Source: Chromohalobacter canadensis (GTDB lineage Bacteria; Pseudomonadota; Gammaproteobacteria; Pseudomonadales; Halomonadaceae). Taken from it: 64,000 nt of DNA. Positions 1-7,374 of the stretch are shown here, one piece after another. Below the pieces are notes generated by a model. That model had not been told where the DNA came from. It ran no database searches and saw only the letters and a list, made by a program, of their open reading frames with translations. Where the stretch lies: positions 434,001-498,000 of the forward strand of contig NZ_JAJQJH010000002.1 of the NCBI RefSeq assembly GCF_029544075.1, written 5' to 3'. A program made the translations under genes and the position numbers. The first letter of the stretch is position 1. Each line of letters begins with the position of its first letter.

Positions 1-20
1 CTTCCCAACAGGCTGGCTAG

Positions 21-149
21 TCGGCTGCAGACCACTATCTTGTGAACGATGGAGAACTTGCGGACTTCGGTAAGTGGTTAACGGAAAATATGTGGGTACC
101 AACCGCAAATGCACCTAATGCTATCCTCGATGCGGGTCGGTTATTCTAA
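21..149 (+). pseudogene. possible 3' end of an unidentified gene
   Basis: One plus-strand frame stays open from just after a TAG at 18-20 to a TAA at 147-149 and gives a protein-like C-terminus ending in AGRLF. The stretch before the TAG is in the same frame, so this may be the tail of a gene broken by a stop, or a chance open frame. I do not recognise the sequence. It is cut by the window edge. Confidence 0.2.
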
Positions 150-217
150 AGTGGGATATCACATAACTGAGATATAATGCGAGCGTTGTGGTGAATTCAT
201 TATAAAAGGGAAGCATC

Positions 218-424
218 ATGCGCTATTACGTCAATGACAAGGCACAAGCTAATGGTGATCATGAGGTTCATACACAGAGTTGCCAATATTATGATCAGAT
301 TGTTAGTAAAACCTATGTAGGCGATTTCCAAAGCTGTGCTCCGGCCGTGCGTGAGGCAAAGAGAATCTACTACACTCAATCGAATGGGTGTTTTTACTGC
401 TCTCCTGCTTGTCACACGTCGTGA
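218..424 (+). CDS. small Cys-rich conserved hypothetical protein
   Basis: The 68-aa product starts MRYYVNDKAQ and has five cysteines, with a CxxC-x3-C-like cluster at the end (CFYC...CHTS), which suggests metal binding or a disulfide-stabilised fold. There is no signal peptide or membrane segment. The ATG follows a purine-rich AAAAGGGAAG ribosome site, and a TATAAT -10 box lies at 173-178. I recall short proteins with this opening motif and the same Cys pattern across proteobacteria, without known function. It appears to be a single-gene unit closed by the hairpin at 448-470. The function is unknown. Confidence 0.7.
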   Translation: MRYYVNDKAQANGDHEVHTQSCQYYDQIVSKTYVGDFQSCAPAVREAKRIYYTQSNGCFYCSPACHTS

Positions 425-447
425 ATCGCTGAACGGTTCTTAGTAGT

Positions 448-470
448 CACCAGGCACTGTGTGCCTGGTG
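448..470 (+). terminator. rho-independent terminator of the small Cys-rich gene
   Basis: A perfect 10-bp stem (CACCAGGCAC with GTGCCTGGTG, loop TGT) lies 23 bp after the stop of the 68-aa gene. A T-rich run follows a little downstream near 480-487. Confidence 0.6.
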
Positions 471-897
471 GCCGTTGTGGTTTTTATACCCCTCTTGATA
501 TAGGTACCCACTTCATATTGGAGGAATTTTTTTAAACTATCATGCTGGCTGACTTGCCCGCTTTTGCTTCGCCGTTGCTATCGAAATATTGGTACTTCCT
601 GAGTAACTGGCAGCGAGTGAGCTATCTGGTGCGAACCCTTGAGCTAAGTCTCATCTTGAAAGGCGCGGGCTATGTCCGAGACGAAGCCAAGATTGAGCTG
701 ATCCTTTCAGTGGCTTTTTCGGTGAAGTGACAGTAGTCGCCGCAGGTTTGATACCGCAGCTTTTGGGATCGAAGCTGAGACCCGATAGGTGTCTACTGGG
801 TCGGGGGGAGTCCACGCCCTGCTGCAGATGCCGGTTAGCTGGTTTCAAGACAAACGGGGCTACAAAATCTGACCACAAAGAGACGCGACAACAAGAA
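471..897. other. intergenic stretch without a supported gene
   Basis: The longest open frame is 542-730 (+, 62 aa). It has a GGAGG-like sequence about 14 nt upstream but no recognisable motif, and its residue composition is not convincing. I see no RNA gene, insertion sequence or repeat here. It may be decayed sequence. Confidence 0.3.
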
Positions 898-923
898 CGG
901 GGTGGGCCCAATGGCCCACCCCG
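898..923 (-). terminator. terminator of the PQQ dehydrogenase operon
   Basis: An 11-bp GC-rich stem (CGGGGTGGGCC with its complement, 4-nt loop) lies downstream of the minus-strand dehydrogenase stop. On the minus strand it is followed by a T-rich stretch. Confidence 0.65.
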
Positions 924-974
924 TCTGCTTTCTACGTTACTGCTGTCTTGCCTTCTACCGCTGACCGTCAGACG

Positions 975-3014
975 TTACTCGTCGTCTTCCGGCAGCGCGT
1001 AGACGACGACCTGGTCGCCGACCTGATCCTTCAGGATCGAGTTGCCGCCTGCCACGAAGGCGACGTATTCGCGGCCTTCATACTCGTAGACGGCGGGGTT
1101 GGCGACAGCGGGCGCTTCGGCCTGGTCTTCCCACAGCTCTTCGCCGCTGTCGAGCGAGTAGGCGCGTAGCTTGGCGTCCATCGAGGCACCGATGAAGACC
1201 AGGTTACCGGCCGTGACTGCAGGACCACCGATGGTGGGTGAACCCCAGCTTTCAGGCATGAAGAAGCCGTACTGCTGCGAAGAGCCGATCGGACGACGCC
1301 ATTTCACATCACCGGTTTTCATGTCGAGCGCGACGACTTCGCCGAAGGGAGGTTCCCAGCACGGCATGCCGAGCCAGTTACGCGCCACTTCTAGGCGCAT
1401 GCCGTAAGGCGCCCCTGTCTGCGGTGCGAAGCCGCTTTCGTTGCCCGAGCCGCTATCGGCTTTCTCGTAGGCTTCGCGGTCATAGAGCTTGACGGTCTGC
1501 ACGATGTGCGAGGTGTTGACGATGGCCGTCTGGCTGACGGGATCGAAGGCAACGCCGCCCCATTGCACGCCACCGGCACTGTCCGGGTAGGCCAGTGCAC
1601 CTTCGCCCTTGGTGGTGGGCGGTGTGTACATGCCTTCATACGTCAGGTCGTCCCATAGCGCGGAACACTCGCCACCGCCAACGACATCGGCAAGTTTCCA
1701 GATCTTCGGCTTCTCGGATTGGTCGAGAAGCGGCGCGGGCTTGGTCGGGAAGGGTTGCGTATCCGCGTATTCCTCACCTTTAACAGAGCCGTCGCCCTGT
1801 GGTACCGGACGTTCTTCGATCGGCCAGACATCCTCACCAGTCAGTCGGTTGACGACGAACAGGAAGCCTTGCTTGGTGGCCTGGATCAATGCCGGGATTT
1901 CTTCGCCATCCACCGTGATATCCATCAGTGTCGGTGCGGCGTTGATGTCGTAGTCCCAGACGTCATGGTGTACCCACTGACGCGACCAGACGACTTCACC
2001 GGTATCGACATCGAGCGCGGTGGTCGAGGTTGCCAAGGGCACGTCCTCGGTGCGGTTGCCGCCCCAATAGTTGGGTGACGGCGAAGAGATCGGCAGATAA
2101 ACGAGGCCGTTTTCTTCGTCGGCGGACATATGCGTCCACACGTTGGCGGTACCGCTCTTCTCGCGCATTTCATCGGAGAGGGCGTTGAAGCTCCACTCAC
2201 GCTCACCGGTGCGGGCGTTGATGGAGAACACGGTGCCGGGAGGCGCCTGCTCGAATGCCCAGTCCTTGCCGGCCCAGCCGAGGATCAGGTGGTCGCCCAC
2301 CACGGTCGGCGGCTGCAGCAGCGACAGTGGCCATTTGTCATGGGTGTCGTTCCACTGGTTGACGTTGAGTACGCCGTTATCGGCGAAGCTTGTACACTTC
2401 TTGCCAGTGTCGGCATCAACGGCGAAGAGTTGCGCGTCCATGGTGCCGAGATAGACGATCTTCTGACAGGATTCGCCCTCGACCGGGTCGTCCGCTTCCC
2501 AGTAGGCGACGCCGCGGCTCTTGAGCGCGGGCTGAGTCAGTGCCTCGAGGGAAGACTCGGTGTCGAAGCTCCACTTCTGCTCGCCGGTGGCGGGGTCGAG
2601 CGCGAGAATGCGGTAGAACGGCGTGCCAATATAGAGCGTGTCGTTGGCGAAAACCGGCGTTGCGGACCAGACAGTGGGCGGTAGGTCGCCAGAGCCATCG
2701 GAGACATCACCGGTATGCACTTCCCAGACCTTTTTCAGGTCGCCGACGTTATCGGCGTTGATCTGATCCAGGGGGCTGTATTTCTGCGCGTTGAGCTGGC
2801 CGTGGAAGCTGTCCCACGTTGGCGTGCCGGGGACCAGCGGTATCGATTCGGACGACGCTTGTTTGGATGAAGCTTGCGACGACGTGCCTTCTTGTGCACT
2901 CAAGGCGTCCTGGTCGGCTTCCTGATCCTGCGCCAAAAGCGGCAGCGGCGTCAGGAAAAGCGCTAGCGCCGTGGCCGTGCCCAGGCGTTGCGCAGTGGTT
3001 CTCAATGTCGGCAT
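975..3014 (-). CDS. periplasmic PQQ-dependent dehydrogenase (glucose/quinate dehydrogenase family)
   Basis: This 679-aa quinoprotein should oxidise a sugar or polyol in the periplasm and pass electrons to ubiquinone. The chosen ATG at 3014 has an AAGGAG site and opens a signal peptide ending near PLLAQ. An in-frame extension upstream lacks these features and overlaps the next gene. Hallmarks of the membrane-bound glucose dehydrogenase family are visible: repeated beta-propeller W motifs, the HHDVWDYD block that carries the catalytic Asp region, and the ATKQGFLFVVNRLTG block. There is no CxxCH haem site. The usual five-helix N-terminal membrane domain is absent, and a separate small membrane gene precedes it by 11 bp, so the two probably form one complex. 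The exact substrate cannot be read from sequence. Confidence 0.88.
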   Translation of the reverse strand: MPTLRTTAQRLGTATALALFLTPLPLLAQDQEADQDALSAQEGTSSQASSKQASSESIPLVPGTPTWDSFHGQLNAQKYSPLDQINADNVGDLKKVWEVHTGDVSDGSGDLPPTVWSATPVFANDTLYIGTPFYRILALDPATGEQKWSFDTESSLEALTQPALKSRGVAYWEADDPVEGESCQKIVYLGTMDAQLFAVDADTGKKCTSFADNGVLNVNQWNDTHDKWPLSLLQPPTVVGDHLILGWAGKDWAFEQAPPGTVFSINARTGEREWSFNALSDEMREKSGTANVWTHMSADEENGLVYLPISSPSPNYWGGNRTEDVPLATSTTALDVDTGEVVWSRQWVHHDVWDYDINAAPTLMDITVDGEEIPALIQATKQGFLFVVNRLTGEDVWPIEERPVPQGDGSVKGEEYADTQPFPTKPAPLLDQSEKPKIWKLADVVGGGECSALWDDLTYEGMYTPPTTKGEGALAYPDSAGGVQWGGVAFDPVSQTAIVNTSHIVQTVKLYDREAYEKADSGSGNESGFAPQTGAPYGMRLEVARNWLGMPCWEPPFGEVVALDMKTGDVKWRRPIGSSQQYGFFMPESWGSPTIGGPAVTAGNLVFIGASMDAKLRAYSLDSGEELWEDQAEAPAVANPAVYEYEGREYVAFVAGGNSILKDQVGDQVVVYALPEDDE

Positions 3015-3025
3015 GGGGCGGCTCC

Positions 3026-3391
3026 TTATGTATGGGCGGGGCGTGCGGTGCGGGTCGCGAGGGCCAGATCGAGAATCAGCCCGATCAAGCCGACCACCAT
3101 GGCGACGCAGATCCACCATTGGTGTAGGAGGAGCGCCGCGAAGAAGGTACCGGCAAGACCCAGCAAAATCAGCACGCGCCACACGTTACGCGCGGCGGTC
3201 CCTTTCAGTGCAGGCAATATGAGCGCCATGACGGCCAGGGCGATGTTGGCCAGGATGGCGACAAGCGCGCCAAGTGTGCCATTGACGCCGGTCAACGGGG
3301 TGAAATAGGCATAGAGTGCGATGGCAAACCCGACGATCGAAGCTACCAGCAGCACAATGGCGCCCAATCTTTGCGAACGAGATTGTGGCAT
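3026..3391 (-). CDS. small membrane subunit next to the PQQ dehydrogenase
   Basis: The 121-aa protein has about four hydrophobic segments, with the motif LTGVNGTLGALVAILANIALAVMAL in the second pair described by position roughly 35-60. It resembles the N-terminal membrane domain that is normally fused to glucose dehydrogenase. The ATG at 3391 is preceded by AAGGAG 11 nt upstream; a GTG 36 bp earlier is possible but has no good ribosome site. It lies 11 bp before the dehydrogenase on the same strand, so it is likely co-transcribed and probably anchors the enzyme and provides the ubiquinone contact. That role is inferred from the context. Confidence 0.75.
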   Translation of the reverse strand: MPQSRSQRLGAIVLLVASIVGFAIALYAYFTPLTGVNGTLGALVAILANIALAVMALILPALKGTAARNVWRVLILLGLAGTFFAALLLHQWWICVAMVVGLIGLILDLALATRTARPAHT

Positions 3392-3729
3392 GACGTTGTT
3401 GTCTCCTTGTGGGACAGGAATGATCACCTAGCTCTTATTCCGCCGTTGGGCCGGGGCATTGCGCCAGGCTCAAAGGTTATGAGCGAAATGATTGAGCCGT
3501 GGCTACGCCTTTGGTCGTAGCCCGCATGGGTATTTTAGTAAAAAATTCAGAGAAATTGTGGCCTTGGGCCAAAATAGTTTAACGGCTAATAATATTGCCG
3601 CCAGTGATCCTTTGAGTGTGGCAGAAAACACGGGTGAGCATGGAGCTCTTGACGCTTGGCCATTCTTTTAGCATGCTAATAGTGTATTGCGACAAAACGC
3701 CGCATCACCATCATCTTTAAGGAGTGGTT
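3392..3729. other. intergenic region between divergent units
   Basis: This holds the promoter region of the leftward PQQ operon and of the rightward small gene. A TTGACG at 3649-3654 could be a -35 box, but no good -10 lies at the right distance. I see no gene or repeat in it. Confidence 0.35.
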
Positions 3730-3903
3730 ATGAAAGCGCTCAACAAGCTGTTCTCGATGTTGGCAACCATCGTCGTCTCTGCCCTGCTGCCGTTCTCTCT
3801 GGTAGCAGAAAGCGAAGCCAATCAACACGTAAGTGTCCATGACGCCACGACGAAGGTCTCAACACTGAACGAAGATAAACGCCAGGACGACGACGCTTCC
3901 TGA
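3730..3903 (+). CDS. small exported hypothetical protein
   Basis: This short gene encodes 57 aa. A strong AAGGAG site stands 5 nt before the ATG. The N-terminus is a clear signal peptide: MKALNKL, then a hydrophobic stretch to about residue 23 and a possible cleavage near LVAES. The remaining ~33 residues are hydrophilic and acidic (ending DDDAS), so the mature product is a small soluble periplasmic peptide. I do not recognise a family. It stands alone between the PQQ operon and arfB. Confidence 0.6.
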   Translation: MKALNKLFSMLATIVVSALLPFSLVAESEANQHVSVHDATTKVSTLNEDKRQDDDAS

Positions 3904-3979
3904 CGTCACGCGAGTGCCCAAGGGAGGCGCCAGTGGTGTAGCCTGTCGAGGCTCATTCACCCACCAAGAGGGCCACGCC

Positions 3980-4393
3980 ATGCTGACGCTCTCCAATACG
4001 GTGACGCTCGCCGATTGGGAAATCGACATTAGCCAGATTCGCGCGCAGGGTGCCGGCGGCCAGAACGTCAACAAGGTCGCTTCGGCGGTACACTTGCGTT
4101 TCGACATTCCCCGTTCGTCCTTGCCGCCGTTCTACAAGGAGCGGTTGATGGCTCTGTCCGATCAGCGCATCAGCAAGGACGGTGTGATCATCCTCAAGGC
4201 GCAGCGTTATCGCACGCTGGAAGCCAACAAGGAAGAGGCGCTGGCGCGTCTCAAGGCGCTGATTCAGGATGCGGTGAAGCAGCACAAGGCGCGCCGCCCC
4301 ACCCAGCCTTCCAAGGGCGCGAAGCGCCGCCGCATCGACAAGAAAACCCGCAAGGGCAAAACCAAGGCTCTGCGTGGCAAGGTAGAAACGTAA
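3980..4393 (+). CDS. arfB: alternative ribosome-rescue factor ArfB (peptidyl-tRNA hydrolase)
   Basis: ArfB releases the nascent chain from ribosomes stalled on broken mRNA. The 137-aa product has the release-factor GGQ motif at residues 26-28 within RAQGAGGQNVNKV, followed by the basic C-terminal tail (RRPTQPSKGAKRRR...KTRKGK) that enters the empty mRNA channel. Length and architecture fit YaeJ/ArfB. The ATG at 3980 was chosen over an earlier in-frame ATG because it sits directly before the domain and has an AAGAGG site. The gene ends just before a strong hairpin. Confidence 0.95.
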   Translation: MLTLSNTVTLADWEIDISQIRAQGAGGQNVNKVASAVHLRFDIPRSSLPPFYKERLMALSDQRISKDGVIILKAQRYRTLEANKEEALARLKALIQDAVKQHKARRPTQPSKGAKRRRIDKKTRKGKTKALRGKVET

Positions 4394-4403
4394 CCCCACT
4401 TTC

Positions 4404-4429
4404 AGCCGGCGTGTCACTTCACGCCGGCT
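4404..4429. terminator. bidirectional terminator hairpin, first copy of a repeated element
   Basis: A perfect 10-bp stem (AGCCGGCGTG / CACGCCGGCT, loop TCACTT) lies 11 bp after the arfB stop and before the end of the convergent GntR gene. A very similar hairpin recurs at 9307-9334 on the far side of the GntR-SDR-TRAP cassette. Confidence 0.7.
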
Positions 4430-4443
4430 AATCTTTCAGAAGG

Positions 4444-5172
4444 TCAGTAAAGGCCTGCATTTAGTGGCTTGATACTGACGTCAAAGAATGAAGGCTCTAG
4501 CTTTCGGTCCAGCGGTTCGAACATTGCATGCATAAAGTCCATGAGCTCATGGTTGGCGGAGATGGCAGAGGAGACGTCACGATTGAGAACTGCATCAAGG
4601 ATTTTAATGTGAATTAGTATATTCTTGTTGACCGTGGTGGTGTCTCCTAGATGGCTCTGGTAAAGAAAGCCTAAGCGACGAAATATGGTATGTAATGGTC
4701 GTAGTGTGCGTGCTACAAAAGGTTCGTTGGCGGCTTCAAGAATTAGTTGATCCATGCGCTTATCGAGGTCGTTGAATCGACGCAAGTCATTGTTCGACTC
4801 GGCTTCGTGCAAAGCCTGAATTAAATGGTGCATTTGGTTGCGCACTAGACCGCTTTCATTCTCGATAGCCATCTCAAGTACAAAACACTCAAGATCACGC
4901 CGGATCTTGAGTAATCGCTTCTCTCTTGCCAGGTCGATAGGGGTGACCCGTATCCCAATGCCTGCCTGCATCTCCAGCAGGGTATCATCAGTCAGTTTGC
5001 GCGTAGCTTCCAAAACTGGGGTGCGCCCCAGCCCTACCTGCTTCTGCAAGTCGGCCATGGTCATGAAGGCGCCTGGCTGAATATCCATATGAGCAATGCT
5101 TGATTCAAGCCGTTCATAAGCCAGGTTTCCCTGAGACTTACTGTAAGTTGCTGATTTTTTTGTTTCAGACAT
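4444..5172 (-). CDS. GntR-family (FCD) transcriptional regulator
   Basis: This 242-aa protein has an N-terminal winged helix (residues ~15-80: LGRTPVLEATRKL is the recognition-helix region) and an all-helical C-terminal FCD domain (~90-215), with Asp/His residues typical of the metal and acid-ligand pocket (FNDLDKRMDQLIL and a later H-x-x-I pattern). It is divergent from the SDR-TRAP genes, so it most likely represses them and is released by the sugar acid they import. The gene is less GC-rich than its neighbours, like the rest of the cassette. Confidence 0.88.
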   Translation of the reverse strand: MSETKKSATYSKSQGNLAYERLESSIAHMDIQPGAFMTMADLQKQVGLGRTPVLEATRKLTDDTLLEMQAGIGIRVTPIDLAREKRLLKIRRDLECFVLEMAIENESGLVRNQMHHLIQALHEAESNNDLRRFNDLDKRMDQLILEAANEPFVARTLRPLHTIFRRLGFLYQSHLGDTTTVNKNILIHIKILDAVLNRDVSSAISANHELMDFMHAMFEPLDRKLEPSFFDVSIKPLNAGLY

Positions 5173-5421
5173 TGTTTTACCTGCCCATCGTTAATCTTAA
5201 GTATTATGGAATACTTTGAAATTTGGCGATATATTTCTTATTAGAAAACGAAATCTGAGAGCATAAAAGCAGCGTTAGACAAAGGTGGCACATAGTTAAA
5301 TGCTTAACCTTGGCTGCTCGGGTAATGACCGTGGTGCTCCTTCTGAAGCCTTGAAAATTAGGGGTGACGATGCGGTTATTCAACAGCTTTAACTATCCTG
5401 ATGCAAGGGAGTAAGCGGCTT

Positions 5422-6186
5422 ATGACGCTTTTTGATCTATCGGGCAAGACAGCATTGATCACAGGCTCATCTGGTGGCCTGGGTTTTGCTATGGCAAGGG
5501 GGTTGGCACAAGCCGGGGCCCAAGTCATTTTGCATGGGCGCAACCAAGACAAGCTGCATGAGGCTCACTTAGCACTGTCCGGTGAAGGCTTCAATGTTTT
5601 GAAGATTTCCTTCGATATTACGGATGAAGCCGCTATCGAAAAGGCCCTTGGTAACCTCAAGGAGGATGGCGTATATGTTGATATTCTAGTCAACAACGCT
5701 GGCATGCAGCTGCGAAAGCCGCTGGTAGAGTTGACTCGCAATGAGTGGGATACGGTCATCAATACGAACTTGTCGAGCGCTTTCTTACTTGGCCGCAATG
5801 TCGCACGCCAAATGATAGCGCGCGGTCAGGGTGGCAAGGTAATCAATATTGGTTCGCTAATGAGCTCCGTAGCTCGTCCTACTGTAGGCGCCTATACGGC
5901 TGCTAAAGGCGGGGTACGGTTATTGACGCAATCGATGGCGGCGGAATGGGCAGAGCATGGTATCCAGTCTAACGCGATTGGTCCTGGTTACATGATTACC
6001 GAGATGACGCAACCGCTAGTCGATGATCCCGATTTCAATGGCTGGATCACTGGACGTACACCATCGCGGCGCTGGGGAACGCCTGAAGACTTGGTCGGGA
6101 CGGTGGTGTACTTAGCGTCGCCTGCTTCCAACTATGTCAATGGACAGATTATCTACGTCGATGGCGGCATGCTCGCCGTACTTTGA
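5422..6186 (+). CDS. SDR-family oxidoreductase, gluconate 5-dehydrogenase-like
   Basis: This 254-aa classical short-chain dehydrogenase has the NAD(P) motif TGSSGGLG near residue 15, the NNAG motif, and the YTAAKGG catalytic Tyr-x3-Lys. It ends with the usual YVNGQIIYVDGGM block. Overall it reads like the IdnO/gluconate 5-dehydrogenase branch. The ATG at 5422 is preceded by AAGGGAG; an ATG 21 bp earlier has no ribosome site. It precedes a TRAP transporter and is divergent from a GntR regulator, which suggests oxidation of an imported sugar acid or polyol. The exact substrate is not visible. Confidence 0.88.
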   Translation: MTLFDLSGKTALITGSSGGLGFAMARGLAQAGAQVILHGRNQDKLHEAHLALSGEGFNVLKISFDITDEAAIEKALGNLKEDGVYVDILVNNAGMQLRKPLVELTRNEWDTVINTNLSSAFLLGRNVARQMIARGQGGKVINIGSLMSSVARPTVGAYTAAKGGVRLLTQSMAAEWAEHGIQSNAIGPGYMITEMTQPLVDDPDFNGWITGRTPSRRWGTPEDLVGTVVYLASPASNYVNGQIIYVDGGMLAVL

Positions 6187-6290
6187 TGAGCTCCTACACA
6201 AGGGTTAGTGAATAGAGCTTACGCTCATGACAATGACAAGTTTCCTAACCTACACGTTGTAATGTAAACATAAGATCAATAGGACGTATC

Positions 6291-7292
6291 ATGAAAATCA
6301 AACACTCCTTGCGTGGCCTACCGGTAATTACTGCACTGTTATCGACATTGGCTATTTCCGTTGCTAGCACATCGGCATTGGCAGCCGAGTACAACGCCAA
6401 GCTTTCGCTTGACGTGCCAGAGGGTAACACTAAGTACGTTGCGGCTAAAAAGTTTGCCGATATGGTGCGCGAGCGAACCGATGATAATGTCGATATTAAG
6501 CTGTTTCCCAACAGTGTCCTCGGCGGTGAGAGCGAATCGGCGGAGGGAATTAGGCTTGGCTCCGTACAGATGGGGATCATTACTAGCTCGGTGCTGACTT
6601 CTTGGGTACCCGAAGTTCAGGTTCTTGATCTGCCTTATTTGATCAACAGTGACGAACAGGCGGTAGCGATTAACGAGCCTCTCACTGATGAATTGGCGCC
6701 CAAGTTTGAGGGTGAAGGTTTCCACCTCATGGGGTTTTCGGTCAATGGCATCCGTCAGTTGATGAGCAGCACTCCAATTCATTCGGTTGATGACGTTAAG
6801 GGGAAAAAGATGCGCGTCATCCAGAGTCCACTGCACGTCGCTATGTGGAAAGCCGCCGGTGCTAACCCTACGCCAATCCCAGCTCCCGAGATATATAATT
6901 CAATGCAGACAGGGGTGATCGACTTTTTTGATAATACAGCGACCAATTACCTTACCAATCGCTTCTATGAAGTTGCGCCTTACTACGTAAAAACTGGGCA
7001 CGTTTATGCGATGGGGACTTGGGTAGTGTCACAAAGCTGGTGGCAGCGTTTGCCGGAGGAATACCAGCAAGAGATCACCAAGGCTGCCAGCGAAGTTCAG
7101 GAGCAACTGCCTGCTATGCGTCAGCAAGATGATAAGGCGGCTCTAGCCAAGACTGTTGAGGATGGCGCCACCATCATTGAGATCGATGATAAAGGTCCGT
7201 GGAAAGAAGCCATGCAGCCAGTCAGGGAGGAGTACACCAAGAAAATTCCTAACGGCAAGGCACTCGTCTCGCTGATTGAGAACGCCGACTGA
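6291..7292 (+). CDS. dctP: TRAP transporter substrate-binding protein DctP
   Basis: This periplasmic receptor delivers a carboxylate-type ligand to the TRAP membrane subunits. The 333-aa protein begins with a Sec signal peptide (cleavage near ALAAEYN). It contains the DctP-family pattern with the conserved Arg region (KKMRVIQSPLHVAMW), the PIPAPEIYNSMQTGVIDFFDN block, and a late aromatic GTWVVSQSWW segment. It lies between the SDR gene and the fused membrane subunit, and an intercistronic hairpin at 7303-7327 could favour its expression over the membrane part. Confidence 0.93.
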   Translation: MKIKHSLRGLPVITALLSTLAISVASTSALAAEYNAKLSLDVPEGNTKYVAAKKFADMVRERTDDNVDIKLFPNSVLGGESESAEGIRLGSVQMGIITSSVLTSWVPEVQVLDLPYLINSDEQAVAINEPLTDELAPKFEGEGFHLMGFSVNGIRQLMSSTPIHSVDDVKGKKMRVIQSPLHVAMWKAAGANPTPIPAPEIYNSMQTGVIDFFDNTATNYLTNRFYEVAPYYVKTGHVYAMGTWVVSQSWWQRLPEEYQQEITKAASEVQEQLPAMRQQDDKAALAKTVEDGATIIEIDDKGPWKEAMQPVREEYTKKIPNGKALVSLIENAD

Positions 7293-7302
7293 ACCTTGGA
7301 AG

Positions 7303-7327
7303 CGATCCCGCCACCATGGCGGGGTCG
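7303..7327 (+). promoter_or_regulatory. intercistronic hairpin after dctP
   Basis: A 10-bp stem (CGATCCCGCC with GGCGGGGTCG, one T-G wobble, loop ACCAT) stands between dctP and dctQM. There is no T-tract, so it is more likely an RNA-stabilising element that raises binding-protein output than a full terminator. That effect is inferred. Confidence 0.5.
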
Positions 7328-7374
7328 CACGTTCCATCCCACCTCAATGGCGTTGCCATTCTGGAGCGTATCGA

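Noticed and set aside
542-730. 62-aa frame as a gene.
   Set aside because: No motif, unconvincing composition and an oversized distance from the only ribosome-site-like sequence.
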